Source: Tanypteryx hageni
Lineage: Eukaryota; Arthropoda; Insecta; Odonata; Petaluridae
Assembly: GCA_028673005.1 (NCBI GenBank)
Contig: CM054118.1
Span: 61,747,401-61,811,400, forward strand
Length of the DNA: 64,000 nucleotides
Direction of reading: 5' to 3'
Shown: positions 1 to 12,936 of the stretch, in pieces
Layout of the letters: each line of letters opens with the position of its first letter
Position numbering within the stretch: position 1 is the stretch's first letter
Position numbers and translations under genes: made by a program
The notes under the pieces: generated by a model
The model's input: the letters and a program-made list of their open reading frames with translations, nothing else
Told to the model about the DNA's origin: nothing
Database searches by the model: none

Positions 1-345
1 TCTCTCTATTTCTTTCTCTCTTCCATGCACACCCACCCCTTTCCAGTCCTATTCCACACGGGAATTGCGCTCATTTCTCACACCCTTTCTCAATCTCCAC
101 CCCTTTTGTAGAAAAAAATCATCCCCTCTCTCCCTTTCTTCCAAACGGAGGATTCTCCCATGAGCTCACACCCACGTCATTAGGTAGCCACTCCCCCTTT
201 TCAACTCTTCCCCCCCCCACCCTCTCCCGCCGTCCCCCTCCTCCCCCACCCCCTCTTATCTGCTGTCCCCTTACGCTGCTCATTACTCTTCTCCATCCTC
301 TCCCACAACAGCTCCTCTATCTCTTTCTCTCCTCCTATCAGAGAC
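1..345. repeat. Pyrimidine-rich low-complexity tract
   Basis: The plus strand is almost entirely C and T, with runs of tctctc, cccc and ctcc. No gene can be supported. Confidence 0.8.
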
Positions 346-1482
346 GTTGTCCTCACGGTTTATCCATGTTCAGCGTAATGCGTTTCTTCTTTCTTTTGGA
401 GTCCGTGTCGTCCGGAATATTTTTTCGTTCTTTCTTTTTGCTCGAGTGCCAAAAAATGCTATTTCTCGGCCGTTGTCCAAAAGGATAACATACTCGGCTG
501 AAATGCGTGTTCGTTATTCTCGACCGATAAATTCGTGGGGTAGTGGAAGCAGACGAGTGGTTTTTTTTGTCGGCGTATCCAAAAATTTAACTGAATGTTT
601 AATGCTGCTTTGAGGCATATTTTTTTCTATTGCTGAAATGTAAAAATCTACACGCGCGCCATCGGGGTTATATTCAACTGAATGTGAAAGGTGAATAATC
701 TTCATTCATACTACAGTTGTAGTGAAGGGTTTACGCCAATATTTTAGTTTATTTAGGAAAATAAACGACGAGCATGGCTGTTTTTTTAATTATAAAATTA
801 GAATAGCGAAATGAAAGTAAATTATGGCCAGCAATAAAAAAAACCGTATATTACATTTTTCAGATTCAATAATTAGGAAAATCTACAACTAAATATATTC
901 TTAAACAAAGAAAATATGCACTGCGTCCGAAAGGGTACGTTTAGAAACAAAGTTGTCAACACTAAAATATTAAAATTGACAGTTATACTTAATATAAGAC
1001 TGAAATTAATATCTTTTTATACTTTGTAAAATTGGAAAAAAATAAATTTTCTACAAGCTTAGAAAATACTTAACTGCTAATTTTAGCAAAAATATTTATT
1101 TTACGAGTTATACTCCTATAAAATTTGTTTGAACAAACTTTATCTGTATAAAAAATGAAGAAAAGGTTCCATAAGCAAAGAGATAAATTATAACGAATAG
1201 TAATTCGCGCGAATGCGTCAGATATAAACGATCTGTCAAAATTATCTCGCTTTTTAAAAATTTGCTCACTTCTTTCGCGGAAATGCACGCCTGTAGGAAA
1301 AAAGAGAAATAAAACAAAGCAATATCTCCTTAATAAGGAATTACGCAAAACTTTTATCCGCAGAGACGATAAATCACGAAAGATTAATCGGCGTGAAAAA
1401 TGAGGGAATTCAATTACAGAACCTCTCAAAACGAATCACGAAAAAATGCCATCTGTAAAGGAAAAAAATAAAAGGGCTTCGC
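346..1482. other. AT-rich stretch without recognisable feature
   Basis: Unique-looking AT-rich DNA. The short open frames on both strands have no recognisable motif, and no TIR, tRNA-like box or tandem repeat was seen. Confidence 0.6.
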
Positions 1483-1854
1483 AACATGAAAAGAGCAAGC
1501 AAAAGAGAAATAGTGATATTTGGGACAAAAATATCCCTCTGCTCACTATGCGCTTCATAATACAACGTATTAGGAAAGAGAATTAATTTACTACGTGAGG
1601 TTACATAACATGAAAAGAGCAAGCAAAAGAGAAATAGTGATATTTGGGACAAAAATATCCCTCTGCTCACTATGCGCTTCATAATACAACGTATTAGGAA
1701 AGAGAATTAATTTACTACGTGAGGTTACATAACATGAAAAGAGCAAGCAAAAGAGAAATAGTGATATTTGGGACAAAAATATCCCTCTGCTCACTATGCG
1801 CTTCATAATACAACGTATTAGGAAAGAGAATTAATTTACTACGTGAGGTTACAT
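1483..1854. repeat. Three identical tandem copies of a 124-bp unit
   Basis: The unit beginning aacatgaaaagagcaagc starts at 1483, 1607 and 1731. By eye the three copies show no differences, and the array stops after three full units. Each unit contains a short inverted repeat, gatattt...aaatatc. Because 124 is not a multiple of 3, the minus-strand frames that repeat here are by-products of the array. Perfect identity suggests a recent duplication or an assembly artefact. Confidence 0.95.
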
Positions 1855-2579
1855 AAAGTTAAAGAAGAAAGCATCTTTAAACCTAACTGTACTCTTTTCG
1901 TATTTGCAATCGGGGTGAAAATTAGATGAATTTTCGATAAATCGAAGAATTTTATTCCCGTTTGTGCTCCCATTGGTCAATTTTAAGTTCTAAAGTAGGA
2001 CTCTTACAATAAAGTTTCGTGGAGGCCAAATGAATAATTACGGAAAATATGGCCGACCCAATTTTATTACAACTGGCTTACGCATTTCGATGAAACGTAA
2101 AAGGACGCGACTCAAAATTATGCGTATTTTAATTACAGAACAAAAATATCATACAATTCCTAAATATTATGCAATTTTAAATGTTTCCTATCCCTATAGC
2201 ACCCCTTGAACGTCTCGTCTACGATCTAATCTTCCACCTAAGTACAGTAGAATGAAAGCAATGATAAGGCCGCACTCTTAGAGCCGGCGGGCCACATGCG
2301 GTCTGCGTGTTTGAGGCGCTTGTTCTAAGGTTTGGATTTCCGGAGACCCTCTTCGAATCGTGCAAGCTAGACGCGGGATAAAACAGAAGAAACATTCGTC
2401 CTTTTCTTCCATTCTACTCATTCGCCTAGTTGAGAGTGAACGCGTTCTCCAAACCATCTTCCGGAGTGCGATCCGCCTTCCACTGCGTCCGATCACCTCT
2501 GAGTCACCTCGTGCATAGCTCTCGAGCCTCTAACGCGCGCACCAACATGACATTCATTCTATCGTTGAAGCTTACCGTG
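1855..2579. other. Unique DNA, no supported gene
   Basis: AT-rich to 2270, then a moderately GC-rich patch (2275-2540). The gcgggccacatgcgg near 2287 resembles the inner part of hAT-MITE ends seen elsewhere in the window, but no TIR pair was found. Short open frames on both strands have no recognisable domain. Confidence 0.4.
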
Positions 2580-3000
2580 AATTATTCCCTCCCTTTCCCT
2601 CTCCATCCCACAACTCCTTAGAGACCTCTCTCTCTCCCCTCGTAAATACCTCTTTGCACGCAAATCCCCCCCTCTCTCTCTCTCTCTTTCATTTCCTCTC
2701 GTGTCTCCCTCCGTCTCCATCTAAATTCCTCTTCTCTCTCCTTTCTCTCTCTCTTTTTTTGCCCTCTCCATTATGGTTGGAAGCAAGAGTCTCCCTTCCC
2801 TCCCTCCCAAAATAAACATCAGTTCTCTCTATTCTTCCCCTCCCTCTCTCTTCGTTTTCTCTCTCCTTTCCTCCTCCTTCCTTTCTCGCCTTCTTACTAC
2901 CACTCTTTATATCCTCTTCGTTTTCTCGTCTTATATACGTGCTGTGTCTTCTTATTCCACTTTCTCTCTCTCTCTCATTCCTTTGCGAAGTCTTCCTATA
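2580..3000. repeat. Pyrimidine-rich (CT)n tract
   Basis: Low-complexity C/T sequence including (ct)n around 2672-2690 and 2735-2755. The Ser/Leu/Phe-rich frame at 2773-3012 is a product of this composition. Confidence 0.8.
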
Positions 3001-3640
3001 TTTTTAAATTAATATTGGTCACTATTATATTACGTAATTTTTAATATTCTAAAACCTGTAAACTTATCCAAATATACTGAAGAAGCGTTGGTGTCTATTA
3101 ACTGCTGAATTAGTATGGGTCTAACGCACCGTAGATACACCCCAATATATACTGGTACTCATAGATGTTGTTACACAGTTTCAGATTGTATTTCCCAAAG
3201 TGTTTTGTTGCTTGTTATACAATTAAATCACGTAATGTGTGACTGTGAGATGTAGATTGATTATTTACGGTGCTCTAAAACGCTTCTTAACCTTGCAAAG
3301 GATTGATTCTCGACTGGTTCCCCGTTATTTTGTCTTTATTTCAGATTGAACTTTGTATGCGATTTTTTTAATACTCCTTTTCTGCGAATCGTTTAAAGAT
3401 TAAAAATAATATCCACGAATTGCTTCTTTTTAATATTCTCATCCCTTCAGAACTTGAACATCGTAGTTTTAAAAAATCACGATCAAGATAGATAATAAGT
3501 ATAGAAAACAAGATCTTTATCGACTTAAATAGAATAAACATCTATTTGCGTGTATTTAAACATTTATCTTCCTATCACATTCATTTTCTTGTTATCTCAT
3601 TCTCTATTCTCTTATTCAAATCTATTTTTTCAAAACTTCT
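3001..3640. other. AT-rich stretch without recognisable feature
   Basis: No repeat, tRNA-like box or coding signature was seen. Confidence 0.5.
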
Positions 3641-4215
3641 AACGTTTATTTTCCTTCCATACTCACTTTTTCTCTCCTGTTGTGTCTACTCTTCTATCCC
3701 TCCATCCTCTTCCCACTTCAAACTCTGCATTTCTCCATGTCTAGTCTCCTCTCTCTCTCTCTGTCGTTTTCTTCAAATCACCCTTGTTACTTATGTTTTT
3801 CCACGCTCCTCTCTTTCATCCCTCTTCCTCTCCCCTGTCCTTATACGCCAACCTCCCTCTCCCTCCCCCTCCCTCTCCCGGCCGTTTTCCACCTCCGTAC
3901 CCGCCTCTTCTCCACATCGCCTCGCCCTCACCTCGCCTCCCTCCCGTGATTAATTGACTCGACCATCGGCAGAGAAATGGGAACTGACAAAATGAAAATA
4001 AAGGGGAGAGAAAGAGGTGGATAAGGAGGAAGGGGGTGGAGGGTAGGAGGGGGAATGGGTGGGAGTGAGGGAGGGGGTGGAGGTGAGGAGGGGGGGAGCG
4101 AAGTCGGAGACGTGGTTAAGGCTCAGAGGATAAAAGGAAAGGAGGAGACGAATGGAGAGGGAAAAAAGAGAAATAGGAGTTGATGGTGAGAGAGAGAGAG
4201 GAAGGAAGATAGGTG
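3641..4215. repeat. Pyrimidine tract abutting a purine tract
   Basis: On the plus strand about 300 nt of C/T-rich sequence (to about 3945) switches to about 250 nt of G/A-rich sequence (about 3965-4215), with a short mixed junction near 3950. The open frames on both strands (3546-3953 plus, 3950-4351 minus) are Ser/Pro/Leu-rich artefacts. Confidence 0.75.
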
Positions 4216-4229
4216 GGTTTGGGTAATAA

Positions 4230-4500
4230 TTGATGAGATGGAGAGATATATACTCTGGGCCTCTCAGAATGACACCAATCCCTTGTGGCGTATATACATG
4301 GTCGATGAGAGAGACTGGAAGAACCGCAACCTCGAACAGCACGGGTGCCATTGTGGTTCAGTGGTGCGCGCGGCGGTTGAGGTCGCGACCTCTATTGGAG
4401 GGATGTCCACTAAGAGGCATTACGCGGGACGGGCGACCCGTCCGAATAGTTTATCAATTGCGGCCTTCAGATGGCGCCGTTGCGGTCATTTTTAAAAACG
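4230..4500. other. GC-rich patch with palindromes and a tRNA-Gly-like segment
   Basis: At 4347-4368 ccattgtggttcagtggt resembles the 5' end and A box of a tRNA-Gly, but no B box follows at the right distance. A perfect 14-bp palindrome (gaggtcgcgacctc) lies at 4379-4392. A hairpin with 7-bp arms and a 3-nt loop (ggacggg cga cccgtcc) lies at 4427-4443. Two overlapping short plus-strand frames have no recognisable domain. It could be a decayed SINE; confidence is low. Confidence 0.35.
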
Positions 4501-6470
4501 TCTCCTTATTTTGATTCCGTTTTTAATTTCGACGGAGGTAGATAAATAAGTTTCCAAGGAGATTTCAGTTATTAATATCACATTGCAAAATTCGTTCGAA
4601 ATAGGAATAGTGGTAAGGGGTGCGTGTACACTCTCATCAATATTCGTGTTTGTGTGTGCAATCAATGTGATTGATCGATTGTATTGGTGAGTGAGATTGC
4701 TAATAAGTTATATACAAAGCAATCTTTTTAGTTGAGGGCGAAAACATCATCTTTTCGACGCAGTGTATAACCAACGTTAAAGATTAAGATTCTTTCGCCG
4801 ATAAGTTTGCAACCAGTCATTAATTTGATTATTTAATTGCGCAGGAAGTGAAAGAAATATTATGAATGGAGACTTGACTTCGACTTCACGTCATTGATTG
4901 ATGTAGACAGATGAAAATATTATGTAAAATTAGCCATTTAGCTAAATGAATCGACAGTATATTTTGTAAAATGCATAATATTTGAGTATTTTATTTCAAA
5001 TAATTTACAGTTCAAATGTACTATAAAGTGATTTAAAAACAATTAATAATCATAGAGTGAAAATCAAGACCGTTATTTTCAGTTTGATTTTAATTTATAG
5101 TGGCATACTTAGTTAATGTTTCTGCTGCGAATATTCAAATTTTTGCTTTTTAGGAAATCATCTTAGCTGTTCCAAAGATCAGGAAAACAGAGATATTTTT
5201 GGGAAAGGTTTAATGTATTTCGTGGTTAAAAAGTACTTCCTCAAAGTAAGCAATACATAGATAATCCTTTTAAAAAATTAGCAATCATTGCTCACTTGGG
5301 AAGTGTTTCTCGACGAAAAATATTCAGTCAGTGATATATTATTGGGTGTAGTTAATTCTTTTAAATTAGCTGAGCAAAGATTCTTTTCATCTAAATAGTC
5401 TCAATGTGATTTTATTTTGCTATTTTTAATTGACGTTCTTTATTGTTATCGTAAAATTACTAGTAATTTTTCGTCCAAAATCGAGAAATACGATGAATAT
5501 AAAATATTTTTGGGTTCCATCAAATAGAAACAAGATGTTATTTATGCTGAATTTTCACTTGCTTCGGAAATAATAGTAATGTATTTAACTCTTCGATTAC
5601 ATAACTTTCAAAACTTCAATGTGTTACCGCAGCAAAGGAACCTCCATATAGGCGAAAATTCGAAAAAAAAAACAAAACTTCATCAATTTGACCGCCGGCC
5701 ATTGTGCTCAACGTTTCTTTTGTAAAAATTTCACTTTCGGTAATGCGCTCGAGACGGAGAGAGTGAATTGGAAGCGCAGAAAGAGACAACCCCGAAGAAC
5801 CTTACAGAAATAAGGCGAGGAAATAAAAATGACCTTTTTAAACGGAATTATTACGGATAACCTCCGGATGGGCGAGGCGTGGAGAAAAGCGCAAATGCTG
5901 ACAAATGAAGGCGGACCTGCGGGTCGTCTTCCGAAGGAATGGAAAAGGCCATCGGGAGGAGAGAAAGGGGGGTGGGGGTTCGACGAGGGGCAGCGAAAGA
6001 TGGCAAAAGGTCGAATTAAAAGAGGAATGTGATGGACACGGGAAGAGAAAATTTAAAAAGGGTATTGATGAGTAGGGTGCAATTGTGCGTGTGTGAGTCG
6101 AAGCGAAGAGTGGAGAAACACGAGGGCATAAGGGCGGCGCCCCTTTTTTGAGCCGGACCACCCTTAACACCCAACACCCATCTAACACCTCCCGACTGTC
6201 TCTCACTCCCTCTCGCTTTGCCCGTGACCACGGGAATCCACGTTCCCTTTTTCTCGAAGAAGGAACGGGATGATAATGGGAGAAGGAACGCGCCGTGCCG
6301 AAAGGGAGTTCCGCAAAGGCAAATTCGCCGGAAAGGGGCGCGTAAAAGGTTTTCCACCTTTTAGACATCATTAATAATTCGCGCCCTGCCTTATTCTTCG
6401 GATGTTGGCACTTGGTGGGATACATCGGGACGTTTATGAATCGATGCAGTATCTTATAATAATTTATATG
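4501..6470. other. AT-rich, then mixed GC/GA-rich DNA, no supported gene
   Basis: 4501-5690 is AT-rich and unremarkable. 5690-6360 is richer in G and A, with short frames on both strands that show no domain. Confidence 0.5.
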
Positions 6471-7733
6471 CCGTATTTACAGCCACGTTTCCAGTCATAT
6501 TTTCTCAGAATTTGTCGACCAAAAAGTATGGTGCGAGGGTTATGTCAGGAGCGCTGGATTTTCTTTACCCTATTACAGCGCTTATACGCCATACAGTCAC
6601 GCGTTTTAGCGGAAATAATGTGCGGGTTAGGGATATTTAGTATTTAAAACTAAAAACACTTTTTAAACATTTATTTGAGGTAAAATATTTTAATCGTCAG
6701 CTACTTCAAACACAGCATGTACATACAATTGCATTGCCAAGTTGAACAAAGACATTATTTCATCGTCACGTCGAAACCTGAGTATTAGAAACACACCATA
6801 TTGCAAACGTACTACATTGTAGAGAAGCGCTTCCAAACTTTCTTGATCTCCAAATGTAAACTTGAGAAATAAAAAGACTTTCCTTGCCGATGGCCGTTTA
6901 TTGGTTCCTGGAGCATAGGAGCAATGTTATAAATAGGGGTTGCGTTCAATATATTGATGTGTAGTTTAGACGCACGACACGAGTATTAGCGTAAGTTTCA
7001 AAGAAAGAAATATTTGAGGCATTTGCATCGGAATTATACAAAAGAATATATTCAGACTGCTACATTAGAATTTTTTATTTTATTATACGACAAATTACAT
7101 ATTATGTTTGTGTTGCAACTTGGAAACAAATATTTTTATTTGCTGTATGCAATATCGTTTTTGCCTTGTTTGTTTAGCAGCAACCAAATTATTTATTGTA
7201 ATCTCAAAACCGCACTTTGTGTTAAGATTCCCAAAGCAAACGGTCTGGTAATTGTGTAACTACCTTAATAATCATATACTGATATGGTTAACTTGTATTT
7301 TTTGAAGATTCATTAAATGTTGACAATGAGGCATGGATTTATTTAAGCGGATATTTTTATCTTACGCTTAGCCAAAGTCTATATCTTGAACTATTTTTAT
7401 TTTAACTGTTCACTCATGCCAAACCGCCATTTTTTACGAACAATTGCACTAGGAATACAATAGTAACGATTGAGGAAAACAACGATTGGCGCAGGCAACG
7501 CTTTTATTTCAAATAATTTTATTAGATTTTGTTAATTCCCGGCCTGCATCCTTGTTTCGACATTTCTCTACCTCAGATTTTATTCTTCCTCGGTTATTGT
7601 CGTTGAAAGTGCCTTTTAAAAGGAAAAAAATGGGTTCCGAGATCTACTCCGCGATTAAAATTTACTACTTTTCACATCTAAAAACTATGGAGCGATAATT
7701 ACGATAGGGCGAGGATTGTGGCAGTAAATACGG
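6471..7733. mobile_element. Non-autonomous DNA transposon with 16-bp TIRs and TATG duplication
   Basis: The left end at 6471-6486 reads ccgtatttacagccac. The right end at 7718-7733 is its reverse complement with one mismatch (15/16). Both ends are flanked by TATG (6467-6470 and 7734-7737), consistent with a 4-bp target-site duplication. The interior is about 1.2 kb, AT-rich, and shows no transposase. The superfamily cannot be assigned by eye; a 4-bp duplication is unlike hAT (8 bp) or Tc1/mariner (TA). Confidence 0.7.
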
Positions 7734-10525
7734 TATGATTCGGAGCTTCAGCACGGTAAAATATAAAATTCACAGTGATAGGCGCAACCTTGTGGAACTG
7801 TTCCATGATGAACAAATAAAATAACGACTGTATTTTCCACTCTCAATATCTCATACCATATCAGCAAAATAAGGTCAAGGCGTGTGATAATTTCCTAGGA
7901 ATAAGTTAAATGCACAAATAAGCATCATAATAAGGTCTACTTATTCAGCATAACAAAAATTGGACTTGCTACCAATAATATTCGGTTTAAAATGCTGAAT
8001 CAGTTTAATTATATTTGATTAGTTACATTCGATTAAACAAACCGACGCAAAACCGGTAACTTATGCCATTGAGAGTATGTGGGTGGTTGGAGACGTAACT
8101 TAATTCTATCCAAGACAGTTTTTTAGCGATACAGTTTTTGATACCCGCCATACATCTGAATGATGCGAATTGAATTTTATATTGTCGATTGAGAAATAAT
8201 TTTACCTCTGAACTTTCATCATTTAAATCTTTAACAAACAGTGAATGATAGAAAGAGAAAGGAAGGAAATTATTCAAAAAAATGATGTTTTGAAAAAAGG
8301 TTTTTATTATAAGTTTAAGATATTCGCTTATTGTATAAGTTGTTATCAAGGAATACATCATTTACTTCTTTCCTTTTTTATTAAAAACTATTTTCGTGCA
8401 TTAATTCCTACTGATAAATTAAGCTTATTTGTCTCCTGCTGTTTATTTTTATCAGTAACATAACGTAACGTTAAATTATAACTGTGTGTTCTTGTTGTAA
8501 ATGGAAACAATTAACTGTGCGTATGTAAATAACTAATACTTTGTTGAAGCGTCAATACCCTTCGCAAGAAGTAGAGACTTAAGTCCATTTTTTGATCAAG
8601 AATTGATTAATATGTACCTGCATAAACAGCACTCTGTATTTGATTTAATTTGTTCACTCCGTACCTGTATTTTTGTGTTTCCATTGGGGTGAATGAGTGC
8701 AAACATAACCAATTAGAAAATTGCACTTACGGTCGCGTCTAATCAAGAGCATTTTCTGAAGTTATTAAAAGTTGCCTAATAAAAAATTGGATTGGAAATG
8801 AGATCCTGGAAAGATAACTACCGTCCTTAAGGGTGTTATAACCGAGACGAGTTTAAAATAACGGTAAAAGGAAAAGGAGACATTCGCCTCAAAGTAAAGA
8901 AAGAACGCCTAGTTCGCTCCAACTCCTTCCATCGCCGGTGTTCGTTTTTTCCCTCCAAACTTCTCGAGATTAAACCATATCGGGTGATCACTGGCACGCG
9001 CCAGAAGGCGAGAGAAACTTATTAAAAAATAATCGAGAAGTGTGGAAAGAGAAGTTCATTTCCCGCTGCGAAGGAGAGATAAAAGAACCGCTCTCTCCGT
9101 AAAAATTCGAGTCGTGTGTCGGTAACTGGAAAGCATTCGGGGCGGTGCGGGAGGAGGTTGGCGAATGGGGATTCGGGAGGTGCAGAAACGGGGGAATTTT
9201 CCTTTGGGCCGTGCCATGTGGTTCGCGTGTTATGCGGAGCACTCGAAATGGATTCCCTCGGCGGTTCCCTCGGTTCCCCGCCGCGAGGAGCGCGCCGGCG
9301 GTCATCGGGAGGATGAGGCGAAGGAGATCGCCCCCCCCCTTTCGGACGGGAAACGCGCGCGAATGTGCTGCCCCCCGCGGGTAAATTAGAAAAAAAACCG
9401 CAAGGTGCTGCTCGTGCGGTCTATTTTACTTCTAAAAACCCTGCCTGCATTGCGCATATGTGTGTGTGTGGGAGGGAAGGCTGTCCTTCTCAGCAGGAAT
9501 CCAAGGGTTCGAGGGAACGGCACAGACGGCTTGGCAATTGTGATGGAGAGGCGCGCCCGCTTTTTAAGAGGGATGGCCGAAGGAAATAGGCCGGAATGGA
9601 TTTAAACTCCTCGACTCGCGGTCGCATTTAGAGGCGGGTTGAAGCATGGAGACTTGTGGGACGGAGGGACGTGTAAATTAGCTGCCATGTTTGCTGCATC
9701 GCCTTTAAGAGTGCAGAATGGCTCTCAGGCGCCCGCTTCGGACAGGAAGAAAGTGCTTGGGAGCATTCCATTCGATCACGCGAGTTCTTTCGAGACGCTA
9801 ATTCCCGTATATGAGTGCGCGTGCGAAATAAGATAGGAAAGCAACAAAAATGTCTATGAAAGTGAGATATGGAAGTTCCGCGCACTATAAAATTGTATAT
9901 CAGAGGAAAATGATCGTAATTTTTGCACGCGTTACATGAGAATTAAGGGTGGCTTTACCGACTTGGAAAAAATATCCATTTTTATAAGAAACGGGAAAGA
10001 CAAAACAGTAATGCAAGAAAAGTATAATAGTCTTGTTAGTCAGAATAACTGTTGGGAAGGTGACACTTCTAAATGCAATGCTTTACATTTTATGTTCAGG
10101 GATTTGAACGAAAATATGTATTGTTTGGAGAGCATTTAAAACACAATTTGGCAAATAAGAACGATAAGATTACCTTGAACATTTGTTAGAATTTTTGGAA
10201 AATAACGCTCCAGGTTTAATACGCTGCACTGTCTTATATTGATCGAGAAGATTATATACAGCTTATAACAACTGTGGCACTAAAAATTTAAACAATGTAT
10301 TTTAGCACTCGTTCAAATGAGGTGCTATTTGAACAAACGGTAGATATTCCAGGGACACGTTAGATAATCCATGTTTATTTCTCAAAAAAAGAAGTTTTAA
10401 AAATTTTCAGTCTATTCATTACTGTTTAACCATTCACGAAAATGTCAATCAAAGAAACAAAAAAGTTTACGAAATTTTTTCTTCGATAATAAGCTAACAA
10501 ATTTTCAAGGCATCATCTTTATATA
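7734..10525. other. AT-rich DNA with a GC-rich patch, no supported gene
   Basis: 7734-8870 and 9880-10525 are AT-rich. 8880-9850 is GC-rich with many overlapping short frames in several phases, none with a recognisable domain, so a promoter-type or random GC patch is as likely as an exon. Confidence 0.45.
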
Positions 10526-10526
10526 A

Positions 10527-10705
10527 TAATTCTCAAGTGTCCGTCTGCCTGTCCAGGTATTTTTGGACATTTCCCAATGGAATTAAGAGCTGAAACTTTC
10601 ACAATCGTAAAACCCCCATGAGGTGGTCTCTAGAAAAATCAAACATCCCGGAAAAAGTCCCGGATTCGACTCGAGGAAACAATTATATTTTCCCATAAGT
10701 TTACA
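10527..10705 (+). repeat. tRNA-like SINE remnant
   Basis: A gtccgtctgcctgtcc segment (about 10538) is followed by aagagctgaaactttcac. Then comes a B-box-like ggattcgactcg inside aaaagtcccggattcgactc (about 10654-10680). The same order (gtctgtctgtcc-type segment, aactttt, then a B box) recurs at 63025-63190, which supports a dispersed repeat over chance. No A box or tail is clear. Confidence 0.4.
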
Positions 10706-11243
10706 CGGGGTTTTCGATTTTTCAAGGTGCAAGGTTTATTTCCTTCATTCATTAAAATATGTAAATATAGACCGAATTTCTCCGTTTTTACTTTATTCGA
10801 CGGCTAAAACTATAAAATACCACATTCTAGCAATGTTTAGATGTTACACGGAAAAATTTGTCAGAAACGCATATCTTTTCGAAATTTTATGACATTTTCG
10901 TACCCTTTTCGGGTGTTGCCAAGGCGAACCTCATTGTTGCCTCTTATAAATTAGCGTCTATTAAGCCTTCAAATAGATGAAAGAATTGTGTTATTCGCTT
11001 CGCGCAATGTCAAACTTAATAGATTGCAACGTTAATAATTGAAGAATATTATTATTCAGTAAACATACGAAGAGGAAGAATAACGGAGCCAAAAAGTGGC
11101 AAATCAAATCGTATATTGATGCCAGATTGTAATAAATTTCAAGCGCTTCATTTTCTGGGAGAATTCAAATGATTTTCAGGAATTTATTAATTAATCAAAC
11201 AATTACATTTACTATATGTGTATACACACACACAAATATATAT

Positions 11244-11255
<12 letters not shown>

Positions 11256-11310
<55 letters not shown>
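11256..11310. repeat. (TA)n microsatellite
   Basis: Uninterrupted alternating T/A, preceded by a short (CA)n stretch (11221-11252). Confidence 0.97.
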
Positions 11311-11317
<7 letters not shown>

Positions 11318-12180
11318 TTTTACACCCACCTCAAAAGTTATATTTTAATCACACTACAAAGTCCCGTCATTATATTTAAACCAATATCATTAGTAGATAT
11401 TTAATTCTGTATTCTTTATAACAATAATAGATCCACTCAACGTGATCGCTTTGTCCAGTCAATTTATGAAAAATCAATGTAAATTCAGCAGTAAATATTC
11501 ACGCTATTGATTACGTTCCATTAGGAAGATCCTATTTCTAAAAGAATTATTCTGCCCTAAAAGTAAGCACATTGTATCTCCGCAGTAATATACCGGCTCT
11601 CTCAATAAACGCGGCCAATATTCTCTCTGATTTTAAGGTCTGCTTATGCGAACAACTTTTTTCTAAATTTTACTAGCATAACATTGTCCTTTAAACAATG
11701 AGTTCCTGGAATCTTACAAGTTCATATACCAAGTAGCAACATGATGATTTCACTTTCATGACGTAAAGAAAGCATGAAAGAGGAGACCTTGGCCCGTTTC
11801 TGTAAAATACCTTGTTACATGCTTTTTAATCATCACTTTGCCATAGCATTTTTAAGCATGTTTAAAACGCATGTCAATTCCTCTATCTTCCACATTCAAG
11901 ATGGAAGAAGAGAATTTGTGTATAATTGAGAACACGATCTATTTATCTCTCAGTTTCTTCCCTCAGAATCGCATTTCTAAATACTCAGCAGAATTTTTCT
12001 GTCGTTTTCTTCAGTTACTTTCTTGATTTTTATTTATCATATCATCCGTATTGCCATATTTCCCTCTCTTTTCTACTCGTTCCAAATCACGCTTTATTTA
12101 TATTTCCACTTTAAATTAATCTTTATAACACATTTGCGGGTGTATATGCTATATAGCTGCCTCTTACTTAGGTAATATCA
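11311..12180. other. AT-rich stretch without recognisable feature
   Basis: No coding signature, TIR or tandem repeat was seen. Confidence 0.5.
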
Positions 12181-12932
12181 TTATATATAGACGTTTCTTA
12201 CAGAAGAGGAGGAGGAGGATACTAATGTTTAGACACTTCCAGATGAGCTGGAGATTCGAAATTTTTTTCTTAGGTCGGATTTTGAGCAAAACCGACTAGA
12301 AAAAAAACGAAAATATTCAAAAAGTGCAATAATGCGGCCGCTAAAAATTCGCAATTGTTTGAACAAAATTTCAAGGTTTATCTATTTCCGCATGTGCTAC
12401 GGAGTTGAATTTTTTTTTAGAGGTAGAATTCGTAAAAAAACGAAAAAATTATTATACAAATTGTGATATTTTAATTTGTTTGGAAGTAAAAAATTCTTAA
12501 AGTTTAAACAAATAGGTAAATGTTTTGACATTACGGTATGAGCTAGGAAGCGGAAATTTTCAAGTTATGTACAAGGTACATTTGCACAAATTAACATTTT
12601 AATATCTCCATAAACATATTGCGGCGGCCGTTAAAAATATTTAAATTTTAAACAATTGGAAAAATATTATTTCTCTTCTAGAAGTACTATAACTTTTAAA
12701 TTCGGCAGAAATGTGTAGCATTAGTACCCCATAATGGAGAAGGTATAAAATTCTTAAAATTGCAAAGTTTGGGGATTGTTCGAGTCTATTATTTTTACAT
12801 AACGGAAAAACGAAAATCGCTGCGGAGGTAAAATCTTTACAATTAAAGAAATGTGTCATGATGAAATATGAAAAATGAATGTTTTTTTATGTTGAGATGA
12901 TATGCTTGCAGAATGCAAGTGCCAACTACTAG
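12181..12932 (+). mobile_element. Helitron-like non-autonomous unit, copy A
   Basis: The unit starts near tatatatagacgtttc and ends with ctag at 12929-12932 followed by T. Nine nucleotides upstream of ctag is a perfect hairpin (cttgca-gaa-tgcaag, 12905-12919). A 3' hairpin, a short spacer, then CTRR-T is the known Helitron terminus. There is no TIR and no coding capacity. A second copy follows directly (copy B, offset 755 bp), clearly diverged but collinear over its whole length. It contains a short (gga)n run near 12209. The 5' end is less certain than the 3' end. Confidence 0.65.
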
Positions 12933-12936
12933 TCAT

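Noticed and set aside
1410..1806. Repeated minus-strand protein in the 124-bp array
   Set aside because: The unit length is not a multiple of three, so the apparent protein repeats reflect the DNA repeat and terminate differently.
2281..2340. hAT-MITE-like block gcgggccacatgcgg
   Set aside because: No TIR pair or target duplication could be found around it.
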